The position numbers and the translations under genes were made by a program. This document shows, one piece after another, positions 44,001 to 56,300 of a stretch of DNA of 64,000 bases (its first letter is position 1; each line of letters begins with the position of its first letter). The DNA comes from Mauremys mutica (Eukaryota; Chordata; Testudines; Geoemydidae): assembly GCF_020497125.1 (NCBI RefSeq), contig NC_059073.1:13785225-13849224 (forward strand), written 5' to 3'. The notes below the pieces were generated by a model. That model was not told where the DNA came from and did not search any database. It saw only the letters and a program-made list of their open reading frames with translations.

Positions 44001-46454
44001 CGTTGTTTTCAGTTTCCTACTTAGGATTACTTATACTGTGTGTTTCTGTGGTTAAACATTCTTTAAAAATTATTGGAAATTATTGACACAAAGCACAGAG
44101 TAACATTTTGAGGAGAAATAAGAGTGACATTTCATAGCAGTGATAAAACAAGAAGATTCTTTTGTTAAATGTTGTTACAATAAGACCTTTTCCATAGATT
44201 TGCACTAGCCTGCCTCAAAAATGCTGGGTCTGATTCTCCCCTGCCTTTCACCTTGTGTGGCTATTTACAGCTTCGTTGGTGCAGATGTGTGTAAAATATG
44301 CTGCTATTCTGATCTGGTAATGTTTTACTCTCACTTTGCATAGGGATAAATGAATATACAAGGTGCATGGCAGTGGAGTATCAGGTCCATGTCTCTCCCC
44401 TGACTCCCTTGCTCATCTAGCAGTGCCATCCTTTACATCCCTTCACAAAATCTCACTACACTTGATGCAAGAGTCTTTAACATTTTGCTTCATTGACCCT
44501 CCAACATACCTGAAAACATAGCTGAAAACATTTCTCTCTCTTATACACAGTATAACTTACAATTCTCCCTTTGCAATAATTTCCCTTTAGCTTTCTTATT
44601 TAACTTTGTTTTGTATATGTCAATTGGAGATAGCATACTTATGAAAGACAATAAAGTATTGCATTTAATTATACTTTCCATGATTAATTTGATTTTATAG
44701 AACCTCTGTATTGACAGATATATTCCCTAGAACTACACATGGTGTGGAAAAACAAAGGTAGAATATACATGCAAAAGGGTCCTTTTTCAAATCAATGCAG
44801 GACAATGCATAGCTCTTGTTTCGGTGACCAGAAATGGTGTTTCTGTTTTTGTGCTGAAAATTCACCACGTACCCTTTTATTTTGCCCTCTTTTTATTCAC
44901 TGTATTTTTCGGTGGAAATAGTGCAGTGCATTTAATATTTTTTTATGAATTCTACTGTTTAAGACTGACCTTCCAAAGGTTAGTTGCGTAAATGATCACA
45001 ATTCTGTGAATCATATGGTTCACAAAATCCTAAAGTGCAAGTTAAAATGGTTCCATGTGGCTTCTAAAGCATTAGTACTTGTTAATCAGTTGAGGACAGG
45101 GGGCTAATGAATTTTTTTGCATATGGAGTTTCATCTCTTTTACTGCTGCCCCCTATACATGTGACTCTGGCATTTATATGCCTTACTTTGGCACTTACTA
45201 GATTGCAAATCTGCTTCTTTATTGATTCATAGTCATTATACTTACTTGCCTTTGTTTACCGGCTTATGAGCTGGTTAATGTTCAGAAGCTATTTTAATAT
45301 TGTTACAATGCAGGATAAATCAATAATGGAAAAAGAACATAAACATTAAGGTTAGTAAACTACAGCTGTGTGTCTCTACTACTTTTCAGAATCTCCATAT
45401 GCAACAGAGTACTACAATATTGCTAAGCTACCTCTTGTGTTGCAATGAGTAAGCCTAATATTTTATTGACATTTTCATGCTAATACACATCCTTTTACTA
45501 AATAGTTTATTTTATTCAAATGTAGACCCCAATCCTGCACTAAAAACTCTACAGGTGGATTCCTGCCCTGATGTGAAGCCCCGTTGACGTTAGGGGTTTT
45601 TGCACAGATAGGACTAGGTTATAGGACTGTGCACAAAAGGCACACTGGGTCTGAAAGTGCAAAAAAAATATTTAAAAGTAGGTTTCACATTAATTTTTAT
45701 TTTATTTTTTGCTATTGTAGGTGAAAACTGCTTCTCTTTTAATGATGATCATGGCAAAATTATGTGAAGCATAAATCTGAAGAAAATATTTTTAAACATT
45801 TCTCTAATTTCTTGAGAGGCTACATCTCGCCTTGCCCATATTCCTGCACAACCTACCTTGCATGTTTTGTAGCTATACATCTTATGTGGGGCATATGTTT
45901 TCATTAGCTGTGTGGGAACAGAGTTGTACCAACAAGATGTGTACTAGACTTTCAATTTCCATGTTTTTAAGTTGAATCCCTTGTTATAAGTCTGCTATGT
46001 GCTTAGAAAGCTTTTGGATGCTGAAGATGATGTACCAGGGCTGGTTCAAGCAATACTACCAAGCCTAGGACTGCTGGTGTAATGCTTGCTGATTGTTTTC
46101 CAATGTGCTGTGGAGTTCCTGCTACTTGTACTCTCAGATTATAACTGTAGCCCTCAGAGAAAAAAAACAGAATGTCTTCCAAATTGTCACAGTTCTAGTT
46201 AAAAATAGGCCCCCATTTTGTTTCTTCCTTTACCCCACAGTCACCAAAACACATGCTGTATCTGCAAGTCTGGCCTACTGAATTTCATTGCCTTGTTCCC
46301 ACTTGTACTAGCACAGTGCTATTGTGTTTGGTTTTACAGCCCTACAAGATGTTAACTAAGATAAAAACGTTGGCTTTCACTGAGCTTAAACAGATCCTAG
46401 GAAATTGCTATTAGTTATTTGTTTTAAATTAAAGATAAAATTTGAGCCTCGACT
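44001..46454. other. Unassigned sequence, no gene seen
   Basis: Includes a vague old repeat at 44,222-44,395 ('gggtctgattctcccctgcc') and 45,530-45,600 ('ccaatcctgcactaaaaact'). No gene recognised. Confidence 0.45.
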
Positions 46455-46592
46455 CAGTTGTTATTGTTGTTTATTTGTATTACCATATCACCGAGAAACC
46501 CTAGTGATGGACCAAGACCCCTCTGTAGTAAGTGTTGTACAAACACAGAACAGAAAGACAGGCCCTGTCTTCAGGAGCTTGATAATGTGAAC
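46455..46592 (-). mobile_element. Ancient repeat tail (copy 4)
   Basis: 'ttgttgtttatttgtattac', 'ccctagtgatggaccaagac', 'gtgttgtacaaacacagaac' and 'caggccctgtcttcaggagc' follow the family order seen at 575-725. Confidence 0.6.
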
Positions 46593-47103
46593 ATCCCTTC
46601 ATAGCACTTGGATTCTTCAACTACTTTGGTTAGAATCAGCATGCGTTGTGACTCTAGATGATGTGCCATAGGGCTATTCCAGATCTCAGTAGTAATAGGA
46701 AGATTTAGTGACTGGTAGACATTCAGTTTTAATGACAATGCAGATATTTATGTACTAAGGAAGAGTGATTTGACTAAGTATTTCTGGGAAGAAAATTAAT
46801 CTAATTATGAAAATTGAAGTACTTCATAAAAGCAATAACATTAAATGACACCTGAATAATTTCAGCTAAAGTGCAGTTCTACCCTGAAAAGTGACTTTGA
46901 GCCAGTTTTATAATCTTACTCAGCACATCTGCTTTTCATGTAGTTATGACTCCTGAGTTACAAAAATGTTTTTACAGCTTTTGACTTTTGACAATCCTGA
47001 AGAGCCAATTTAGCTAAGAGGGAGGGAGCTAGAAGATATTCCTTTTTGTTATCACAAATGAGAGTTTTTTACACTTATGCAAAAGACCATTGATTTAAAT
47101 ATA

Positions 47104-47294
47104 TACCGCTACCTCGATATAACGCAACCCGATATAACACGAATTTGGATATAACGCGGTAAAGCAGTGCTCCGGGCAGGCAGGGCTGCGCACTCCGGTG
47201 GATCAAAGCAAGTTCAATATAACACGGTTTCACCTATAACGCGGTAAGATTTTTTTGGCTCCCAAGGACAGTGTTATATCGAGGTAGAGGTGTA
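47104..47294. mobile_element. pogo/Tigger-type MITE with TA target duplication
   Basis: The element proper is 47,106-47,292 (187 bp) between TA dinucleotides. Ends: 'ccgctacctcgatataacgc' on the left, and 'cacctctacctcgatataac' read in reverse complement from the right. 'gatataacgcggt' occurs again internally. Typical of a short pogo-like derivative. Confidence 0.8.
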
Positions 47295-50200
47295 GTTGCA
47301 TGGGGTCATTAAGAGCATACTTTTCTCTTCTGTTCCATTCCTTTTCTTATACCATGCCCATCACGGGGAAGCTGAGTGCTTTTTTAGCATATCAAGCAAT
47401 ATGACTAACTTTGTTCTTGCCATCTTCTCCCCAGAGGGAAAATTGTGTGGGTTTTCTTTTTCTTTTTTGTTTAAAATAAATATTTATGAATGCTGTGCTG
47501 TGTATTTTTTATTAGCAAAGGCCAGGTTGCAGAAGTTCCCCTGATGTTCAGAAGGGAAAGTTGTAGTTTGTGTCGTTCTTCGATCCAGCTGGCGTTTGTT
47601 TCACAATCTTGGACCAATCCCTGAGAAAGCTGTGTCTCCTGCATGATCTTTACCCTTGTGCTAGATAGTTCCATTGTGCCACAGTTGTTGATCATAGTCT
47701 TCATCCCAGAGCTTTAGGTGATATTTTATGTATCCCTGGCCAAGACCATTAAACCCATTGGGATTTCATAGGTGTAAATGAGGGCATAATTTGGCCTGCA
47801 GGATCTTTATTACCAGAGATGTGCAAGAAGAAAATAAGAGCTTGATTTTCAGAGCCCACATTGAGCATGTAGGACTGACAGTTGGTGGAGAGTGGCAGGT
47901 TGTGACTTGAAAATCAAGTGTGTGAGATATGGGATGATTGAGAGAGAATTTACCATGAAATCCCACAATACCATTTTATAGGGTCATTTTTCAGAAAAGA
48001 AACACACTTTAAATTTTCACTCTGCAGTCTCCACTGTCCTTCATGTCATGTGCTTTTATTGGGAATGCAAATAAAACAAAACCTTTTCAGCTAATGTAGG
48101 GCCTCAGTGCTGCAAACACCTTCATATGAACTTAACTTTAAGCACATGAGCAGTCCCCTTTATGTGTGTAAGTTTGCAAGATAAGAGCCTTATAAAATGC
48201 ACAGTTTAAGACTACTGGCACTAAGTCAAGGAGGATGGGGGAGAAGAAAGTATATGTAAGTTATCATGAGCTTTATTTGTTTGCATGTATTTACCATAAG
48301 GAACCATTACTGTGCTTTGTAATTTAATTTATGCTTGTGCTGCTGACTGCATAGGTAAGTGAATAAAATAAAGTATCTACAACACAATAAATTATTCTGT
48401 TAATGCAAAATAACACAGCATATGGATAGTATTATAGGTACCTTGGCTGTAAAATAGAACAGAGTAACATAAATAATCTTTACTAATAACAGCATAATGT
48501 CAGTAGCGCTTTGAAAATGACAAACATCTGATATGTTCAGTAAATTGGTTTAATTAAATTTCAAGATTAATTATGAAGATGAGTAACTCTTTTCTTCACT
48601 AAATTGTAGGAGCAAAAGAAACTAAATTATTAGAAAGGACCTAGTATTGTGTATCAGAAGAGTGGCAGGTTCTCCCTTAGAAGAACAGGGATCATCCATG
48701 TTAAATTCTGCCCATTCCCACCTTACTCCCCCAAGTGAAAAAGAAACGAGCTTCAAAGGAAATTGGCTGTGTGAAGCTGCTGGTTTTGGAAAAAAATGAT
48801 TTTAGAATAATTGTAAGTGCAGTTGTCAAAGAAGAAAACTGTTGCTCCAGAAGTATCAGAGAAGATTAACGGGGCAATATAAAATCCTACAGCCTTATTT
48901 CAGATTGCAGTGCATTTTCCAAGTACAATTTAAATGCACAATGTTTACGTGTGATTGGTTTCCCTGGCTTAAGTTCAGAATATTGATGTCATCCTCACGT
49001 AAAGAAATTTAAGAAAGTAAATGAGACTCGTATTCTAATTTTCCCCCCAAGTTCTGAAAAAAGAGGCAATGCCAGCATATGCACTGCAGTGTCTTATATT
49101 TATAGGTCAATTTAGCAGCTTTTGCTGTTGAAGTTTGTCACTGCTCCTGAGTTATATGATTATTTGTAGAGCGCCCCTGTAGCAGTCAGCACTGATAAGT
49201 TTAAAATTAAAACATGTTTAGCTCCGAGCTAAACTAATGCTGATGTTGAACAAGGCTGGCAACAGCTTAAGCCAGCTACACAACTTCATTTCAACATTGT
49301 AGATTTTTGACCTTTTGTTACATTTTATATCAGGGGAAAATGTGAAATGTTAGTTATATACAAGCAGGGTTTGTTGAATATTATTCCAATGAGTAGATTT
49401 CAGGTGTTTGCTTTATAAGCAGAAGACAAGATATCTTATTCTGAATGTTTCCTAAAGTCCTAACTTTTGGAAGAGTCACCTGTTCTGAATATTTCCTGCC
49501 TTACCTGTGCTTCAACTTAGGTCTTGAATATATTAGAACTCACAGCTTGTATAACTGCACAGATATAGTTTCACCACTGCAGCCCCTTGATGTTAGATGC
49601 CCTGCACTAGTACATAGTGGGCCTAAACTGATGCTGGGTTGGTTTTTGCTTTTAAAGGACACTGTCATTTGAAAAAGAAAATAAAAACATTTTGTGGTTC
49701 TTTTTTGGAACCCTTATAGGATTTTAATTAAGTAGCATGTTTTGTTTACATTGTTTTACTCTTTTTACTGTATATACTGCATGTTTTACAGGAATGCACA
49801 ATTTTATTATTTAACTATTACTTCGAATGTATTAGACCATTATCTTATTCATATTAATTGAATTATTATTATTATTATTTATTATTTTGCAGCTGCTTTA
49901 GCTGTTTCTTTATTACTGAAAAGGGGATTTAGGGTCTTTTTCTGTTGTTTTGGTTCTGGATAGCCTTTTACTGCCTAGTTTTGTTTACTAATTTGTGTTT
50001 AATTTTTTTAAAATTAGGTTATAAATATTAAAACTTTGTAAAAGCACTAAGATTCACAAAGGGTTAACTAACAAAGCTAAGACTGTCAGGAGACATTGGC
50101 TGCTGCCCAAAGAGAATGTTTTAGCTCTGCAATCTTGAATGAAAGATTTGGATGGATTTTTTTAGTAGATTTGTTTTTAATGGGCAATTTATTTTGCACA

Positions 50201-50300
50201 TCAGGATTTTTACACATCAGGTGATTTAAAAAAAGAATTGCAGTCCTTTCCTGTGTTGTAAGCAGTTTATTACAAGAGACCAAATTAATATTTTAAACTT
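47295..50300. other. Unassigned sequence, no gene seen
   Basis: AT-rich. Contains an old palindromic-repeat fragment at 48,095-48,190 and an (ATT)n run near 49,865-49,890. No exon recognised. Confidence 0.5.
49865..49890. repeat. (ATT)n microsatellite
   Basis: Read directly. Confidence 0.8.
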
Positions 50301-50301
50301 A

Positions 50302-50820
50302 TAGACTCATAGACTTTAAGGTCAGAAGGGCCCATTACGATCATCTAGTCTGACCTCCTGCACAATGCAGGCCACAGAATCTCACCCACCCACTCCTGTA
50401 ACAAACCCCTAACCTATGTCTGAGTTATTGAAGTCCTCAAATTGTGGTTTGAAGACCTCAAGCTGCAGAGAATCCTCCAGCAAGTGACCCATGCCCCATG
50501 CTGCAGAGGAACGCAAAAAACCTCCAGGGCCTCTGCCAATCTGCCCTGGAGGAAAATTCCTTCCCAACCCCAAATATGGTGATCAGTTAAACCCTGAGCA
50601 TGTGGGCAAGACTCACCAGCCAGCCCCCAGGAAAGAATTCTCTGTTAGTAACTCAGATCCCACCCCATCTAACATCCCATCACAGACCACTGGGCATACT
50701 TACCTGTTGATAATGAAAGATCAGTAGCCTAATTTTGGCAATTAATTTGGCAATCTCATCATACCATCCCCTCCATAAACTTATCAAGCTTAGTCTTAAA
50801 GCCAGATATGTCTTTTGCCC
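50302..50820 (-). mobile_element. CR1 LINE 3' fragment
   Basis: 'tagactcatagactttaagg', 'tcagaagggcccattacgat' and 'catctagtctgacctcctgc' are a CR1 3' end. This is followed by 'gaaaattccttcccaacccc' and the 'gagcatgtgggcaagactca' 3' UTR block, comparable with 32,580-32,660. Confidence 0.85.
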
Positions 50821-51592
50821 CAAACTTGCTTGGCTTAGCTTTACTAGTTGAGCTTTTGAATTTTTATAGATGGGATAACTTTTTTGGCCTGGGCTTTAAT
50901 AATTGCTGTAATTCTCCCCCAGCCATAAAGCACTGTTCCCTTCATTCAGCCAGCCAGCCAAATACCCTCCCACTTAAAGGTGTGGTGCAGTCATTCTGAT
51001 GCACTATTTTAGCTGTTGTTTCATTTATTTTTTCCTTTAACTTAGCACTACAGTTTATTACAGGTTTGCTTGTTTTTTTGTGCCCAGGTTACATTCCTGC
51101 TAATACATCTGGAACCAGTAAAGCCGTATAGAAATCTCTATTTTCTTTAATGATTTTAAGTACATTGTCCATAGTCAAACAATTTAAATCAGATTGTCTT
51201 TGTACTTGCAGTAGCCAGCACAGTTGATTATTTAGAGATATTCATTGCCCATTTCCTTCAGAATGGCCATAAAGACTTCTCAGGAGAAAAAAAAAAGCAT
51301 AGTGGTAGCAATTGTCAGCACCTGACTTCTTTGCATAATTTGTTTGATTAATAAGGATTTAACCAGGCATGACTGCACACTGCTGTAACTGGGTTTTATT
51401 ATTTAACCAAGCATTCTGTTTTTCTTTTAACGCTTTCAGAGTTAACACTTTATTACTTGCACTGCTGCTGACTATGTAGTCCCCTCTGAGCTCCGCAGTC
51501 TTAATTTGTGCAAAGGCTCCTTTTAACTGCACATACTTTTAAAAATATTACTTATTTCAGTGTTTCATTGTTTAAGACACTTCCTAAGACTT
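50821..51592. other. Unassigned sequence, no gene seen
   Basis: No repeat family or coding signal recognised. Confidence 0.45.
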
Positions 51593-52797
51593 AGAATCAT
51601 AGAATCTCAGGGTTGGAAGGGACCTCAGGAGGTCATCTAGTCCAACCCCCTGCTCAAAGCAGGACCAAACCCAACTAAATCATCCCAGCCAGGGCTTTGT
51701 CAAGCCTGACCTTAAAAACCTCTAAGGAAGGAGATTCCACTACCTCCCTAGGTAACCCATTCCAGTTCTTCACCACCCTACTAGTGAAAAAGTTTTTCCT
51801 AATGTCCAACCTAAACCTCCCCCTCTGCAGCTTGAGACCATTACTCCTTGTTCTGTCATCTTCTACCACTGAGAACAGTCTAGATACATCCTCTTTGGAA
51901 CCCCCTTTCAGGTAGTTGAAAGCAGCTATCAAATCCCCCCTCATTCTTCTCTTCTGCAGACTAAACAATCCCAGTTCCCTCAGCCTCTCCTCATAAGTCA
52001 TGTGCTCCAGCCCCCTAATCATTTTTGTTGCCCTCCGCTGGACTCTCTCCAATTTATCCACATCCTTCTTGCAGTGTGGGGCCCAAAACTGGACACAGTA
52101 CTCCAAATGAGGCCTCACCAGTGCTGAGTAGAGGGGAATGATCACATCCCTCGATCTGCTGGAAATGCCCCTACTTATACAACCCAAAATGCCATTAGCC
52201 TTCTTGGCAACAAGGGCACACTGTTGACTCATATTCAGCTTTTCGTCCACCGTAACCCCTAGGTCCTTTTCTGCAGAACTGCTGCCCAGCCATTCGGTCC
52301 CTAGTCTGTAACAGTGCATGGGATTCTTCTGTCCTAAGTGCAGGACTCTGCACTTGTCCTTGTTGAACCTCCTCATATTTCTTTTGGCCCAATCCTCTAA
52401 TTTGTCTAGGTCCTTCTGTATCCTATTCCTACCCTCCAGCGTATCAACCACTCCTCCCAGTTTAGTGTCATCTGCAAACTTGCTAAGGGTGCAGTCCACA
52501 CCATCCTCCAGATCGTTAATGAAGATATTGAATAAAACCGGCCCCAGCACTGACCCTTGGGGCACTCCACTTGATACCGGCTACCAACTAGACATGGAAC
52601 CATTGATCACTACCCGTTGAGCCCGACCATCTAGCCAGTTTTCTATCCACCTTACCGTCCATTCATCCAGCCCAGACTTCTTTAACTTGCTGGCAAGAAT
52701 ACTGTGGGAGACTGTATCAAAAGCTTTGCTAAAGTCCAGAAATAGCACATCCACTGCTTTCCCCTCATCCACAGAGCCGGTTATCTCATCATAGCTA
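51593..52797 (-). mobile_element. CR1 LINE, 5'-truncated, best-preserved copy in the window
   Basis: The 3' end begins 'agaatcatagaatctcaggg' at 51,593. About 1.2 kb is collinear with CR1 without internal insertions. It carries most of the reverse transcriptase palm and C-terminal region. The 5' break is near 52,797 ('ggttatctcatcatag' before unrelated sequence). Low divergence from the 43,824 copy suggests recent activity. Confidence 0.9.
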
Positions 52798-52814
52798 CTA
52801 TATTCTGGGACCAT
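51675..52814 (-). pseudogene. CR1 reverse transcriptase, one premature stop
   Basis: Two open stretches (52,581-52,814 and 51,675-52,565) lie in the same frame and are separated by a single TAG at about 52,581-52,583. The first holds motif A, '[14 protein letters not shown]'. The second starts at motif B, '[12 protein letters not shown]', and has motif C as FADDT near its residues 30-34, then '[15 protein letters not shown]' and a C-terminal '[14 protein letters not shown]' block. Full CR1 ORF2 also has an N-terminal endonuclease, absent here because of 5' truncation. The enzyme copies CR1 RNA at a nicked target. This copy is dead but barely decayed. Confidence 0.85.
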
Positions 52815-53540
52815 AACTTATTTCTTAAAATAACCCATTTCTCAGCTGACTTTTCCTTGGTGGCTTTAAGCATATCTTTTATGAGTTTTTTTGCACTTCT
52901 TTCTTAACTTAGTACACTTTGTCTACTAAGCTGTACTCACTAAATACAGTCCTTGAAGGACAGCTGCTTTCTACTTTGGTTTTATGCAAATAGGTAACAT
53001 ATGGTTTTCTCCCTGACCTTTCAGGATTTTTTTTCTATTTAGTTTGTTTTTTTCTACTACTTAGATTTGCTCTCTGTGCTTTTTGCATTCATTCCTCAAG
53101 GTGGCCCATTTTGTTTGTAAAGTTTTAGTCACCCGAAATAATCTTTGTGAAACTTTTACCTTGATTTGGGCTTTCTTTGTGTTAGTGCGGGGGGGACCTA
53201 GATGCTATTATTTTTGTGGCTGCCAATGGGTTTTTTTAAACATTTCAGTGACATTTAACAGACCTGTCCTGTACTTTGCCAAGCATCCTCTTTTCTTTTT
53301 TTTAAATCTAATGCCACTCTCTGTAGTTCCTTTTTCACCCAGTCCCAGTCCTCCTCAAATACGTCTCTGGGGAGTTCACAGATTTAACCCATGTCTCCAG
53401 CATGGTAGTAACTTCTTTATATTTAACCCTTCCAGTGCTAATGTTAAACTGCTGGGTTGCAGTCCTTGACAATAAAGCTGCATTAGTAATAAACTATATG
53501 TTACTTGCTCCAGACAAATGGAATCCAAGTCATGGCACCA
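52815..53540. other. Unassigned sequence, no gene seen
   Basis: T-rich. The 128-codon frame at 53,083-53,469 has no recognisable domain. Confidence 0.45.
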
Positions 53541-53780
53541 CTATGTTGGGTTTCCCCCGAAACCTCTTCCAATCGGTCCCCGAAGAACTCAGTTTGACTC
53601 CAGTCTCATCACTCAGGTTCCTTTATTTGGCATACAGCAAAACTACACTGAGTTGATCAGACACAAGCGTAAAGCATGATTATAGGGCGTTATACAGAAC
53701 CCTCCTTCCTTTATGTACATTTACACATCACATTGCATCATATGTTTTAGGATTGGCTTGGTTATTTGCAGGAACCAAGC
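53541..53780 (-). mobile_element. Possible retroelement or LTR fragment
   Basis: 'gttgggtttcccccgaaacc' begins a block with different composition that carries 'cctttatttggcatac', a possible poly(A) signal on the minus strand. No second LTR or target duplication was found. Weak call. Confidence 0.3.
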
Positions 53781-53814
53781 CAAGTACAGCTTGCTCTTTG
53801 CATCACAGCTTCTT

Positions 53815-54520
53815 GGATTGTCATCCTGTTAGGCACTAGCAGGCCAGATAAGTAATTGGATGGGAGAACACCAAGGAACAACGAGGACCAACAGAAAATG
53901 GTGCTGATGATTCCATAATGATCTAGAACAGGGATCGACAATCTTTGGCACACGGCCCGCCAGGGTAAGCTCCCTGGCGGGTTGGGCCAGTTTGTTTACC
54001 GGCCACGTCCGCAGGTTCGGCTGATCGCAGCTCCCACTGGGCACGGTTTGCCGCTCCAGGCCAATGGGGGCTCCCGCAGCCCCCATGGGCCTGGAACAGC
54101 GAACTACGACCAGTGGGAGCTGCGATCAGCCGAACCTGCAGATGCGGCAGGTAAACAAACTGGCCCAGCCCGCCAGGGAGCTTACCCTGGCAGGCCTCAT
54201 GCCAAAGGTTGCCGATCCCTGTTCTAGAATGGTGTTAAGGTGTGTTTAGAAGTTGTGCTGGTTTTTAGATGAGACACGAAACAGACATTGTGGTGTAAAG
54301 GATCTTCTGGAACTTTTCAGATGAGTGGAGGGTGAAGTCTTGGCCAGGTTCCACTTCTCATTCCTTGTACTGAAGTTCTCTGTGTATTTTCAACTGGATA
54401 TGAATACTCCTGACTTCTGTGCCCTAAACCTTGTTGTGCTGTTGCTGTTTACATTTGTACAGCTGCTAATATATGTTGCAGCCCAGATATTTAAAACATT
54501 ATTATTATTATTATTTGGAT
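53815..54520 (+). mobile_element. 5S-headed Deu-type SINE (AmnSINE1/SINE3-like), split by a hAT MITE
   Basis: 'gccagataagtaattggatg' followed by 'ggagaacacc' resembles the 3' half of 5S rRNA, with its internal promoter region. On the far side of the MITE, 'tggtttttagatgagacacg' and 'cttggccaggttccacttct' resemble the conserved central (Deu) domain shared by AmnSINE1 and fish SINE3. The copy ends in an (ATT)n tail at 54,496-54,517. Such SINEs are old in amniotes and some copies became conserved regulatory elements. The assignment is from memory of the domain. Confidence 0.55.
53921..54229. mobile_element. hAT-type palindromic MITE 2 with 8-bp target duplication
   Basis: The element proper is 53,929-54,221 (293 bp). 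Flanks 'atctagaa' (53,921-53,928) and 'ttctagaa' (54,222-54,229) agree at 7 of 8 positions. Ends 'cagggatcgacaatctttgg' and 'ccaaaggttgccgatccctg' are inverted and match MITE 1 at 11,208. Mirror frames on the two strands are artefacts. Confidence 0.85.
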
Positions 54521-54529
54521 AACTTTTGC

Positions 54530-56190
54530 ACACATTTAGTACTATTTAATGCTCATGAGTTAGGTTCAAATTCAGTTAAAATATTTGCGTTTGTGCACAT
54601 ATTAGTGCCTTGGAAAATGGATCAGACTTTTTATTGAATTCATCCTATTTCCATTGCTTTGAGCTGGGAAGATTTTTTCCCCAGCCTTTAAAATATAACT
54701 GCCTAGCTCTCTGCTCCAGTTAACGTAAAAGTTACCAGAAAACTTCTGATTATAAATTCATCTAGCTCCTGACATATCCCTCACACAGCTAACACAATTG
54801 CAAAGTGACCACGCTAGATGTGACTGTTGTGCAGGGGAAGGACAAGCTGGAGGTTTGCAGTAGATTTTCTTGTTGCATGGGTTGATAAATCCTGGGTTTG
54901 AAGGGCTGTAGAAGGAGTTTGTCATGAAGCCTCCCTGTTGGCCATTCATAGAGCAGCTTTGAGAATAATCTGAATGTCAAGTTTTGTGTGGCTTTCCAAT
55001 CACTTGGAAGAGGGAATAATGGTGAAGAAGTGAAAATTTTAAACCACCTTTCATTGGCTTAATAAACTTAATAAACAAGATTTATGTATAGGTCTCCTGG
55101 ATATGCTAGCTAAATCTGGAGCCTTTAGCAGTAGTTTGACTTCCATAGGACCTGGATAAGCAGCCTGACTGTGACAACTAGTATCCAGGCCATAGAGCAT
55201 AATTAAGTTCTCACCGAAAAAATTGTCACTATTAGCTGACTCATTTTATGCCTAGAGGTAACCCTTAAAATTATGCATATTTGCACTGGGTAAATGGTGT
55301 CTATCAAAATACTTCTGTCAGAGGGATGTGCTTTTTTTTATGAGAACAAGATTACTGTTTGAAAGCATTAGCAGAGAGCCTTGTTTTGCCATAGGCAGTG
55401 CAAAACTTTCACATCTTAACTGTTGCTGCAGAGGTACAGATATAGGGTGAAATAGATTGCTTTTCAACACACAGCATCAAGGCTTGGAGTCAATTTCAGA
55501 TAGGCTGGAAAAACTTGCCTGGTGTAACATGTCTGTTATGCAGTCATGTCTCTTGTCATGTCCAAATTTATTTGTGACACACGTAAAATATGTCCTTTAA
55601 TATTAAGCAGCAAGTATAAGATTTTGCTAGTACTTGCCATTGCCTTCTGTCATATGGTAAACTTCCAAAAATACAAGTTAATAGAAGCAAAAGAAAACCC
55701 TCCATGTTTTTTACATTCATGAGACGTGATATGGGTTGTTCCAGCTGGCTTGCTGTTCTGAGAGACTGACCATTCCCAGTGATGTCTAGCATGGGTAGTG
55801 CTGCCAGAGGGAGTGATTGGAAGAAGTCATGATTTGGGTTAGGACTATGATTAACATGCAAGTTCACTGACTTTACTGTGGAGCTATTTGGAGCTATATA
55901 CAGCCTTCCTTGGCCAGAAGAAAGGTCACTATGACTCGGGACCCCTCAGTTTCGAGGAGAGGAAGGTGGGGAAGGACAGAGGAAGCTTAAAGAAGAGGAC
56001 CTCCACCCCCAGCAATTTACAAATGTAACTACTTCTAGGGGGAAAAAAAGGCAGCAGCATATCCTTTTTCTAAAGTAGAGAATTCTAGGCATAATAGGGA
56101 GCTGAAGCAGGTGACATGATTAAAATAAGAGTGTCAAATTCCTTGTTGGCATTATAAATGCTCATTTTTATGGGTTGTCTTACTCACCTG
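54530..56190. other. Unassigned sequence, no gene seen
   Basis: No domain-bearing frame or clear repeat family found. Confidence 0.5.
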
Positions 56191-56194
56191 CAGA

Positions 56195-56300
56195 CATTAT
56201 TAATACTTATATAGTACCTAGGAACCTCAGACATGTTTGGGTGCTCTGTTGTGCTAGAAACAAATAAAAGTACATTGGTCCCTGCCCTGGAAGGTGTCTA
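56195..56300 (-). mobile_element. Ancient repeat tail (copy 5)
   Basis: 'ttattaatacttatatagta' with 'cctaggaacctcagacatg', then 'ctctgttgtgctagaaacaa' and 'ggtccctgccctggaaggtg', is the same order as 575-725 with more divergence. Confidence 0.5.

Noticed and set aside
53835..53880. 5S rRNA gene
   Set aside because: Only a diverged 3' half of 5S is present and it continues into a SINE core, so it is a 5S-derived SINE head rather than a gene.
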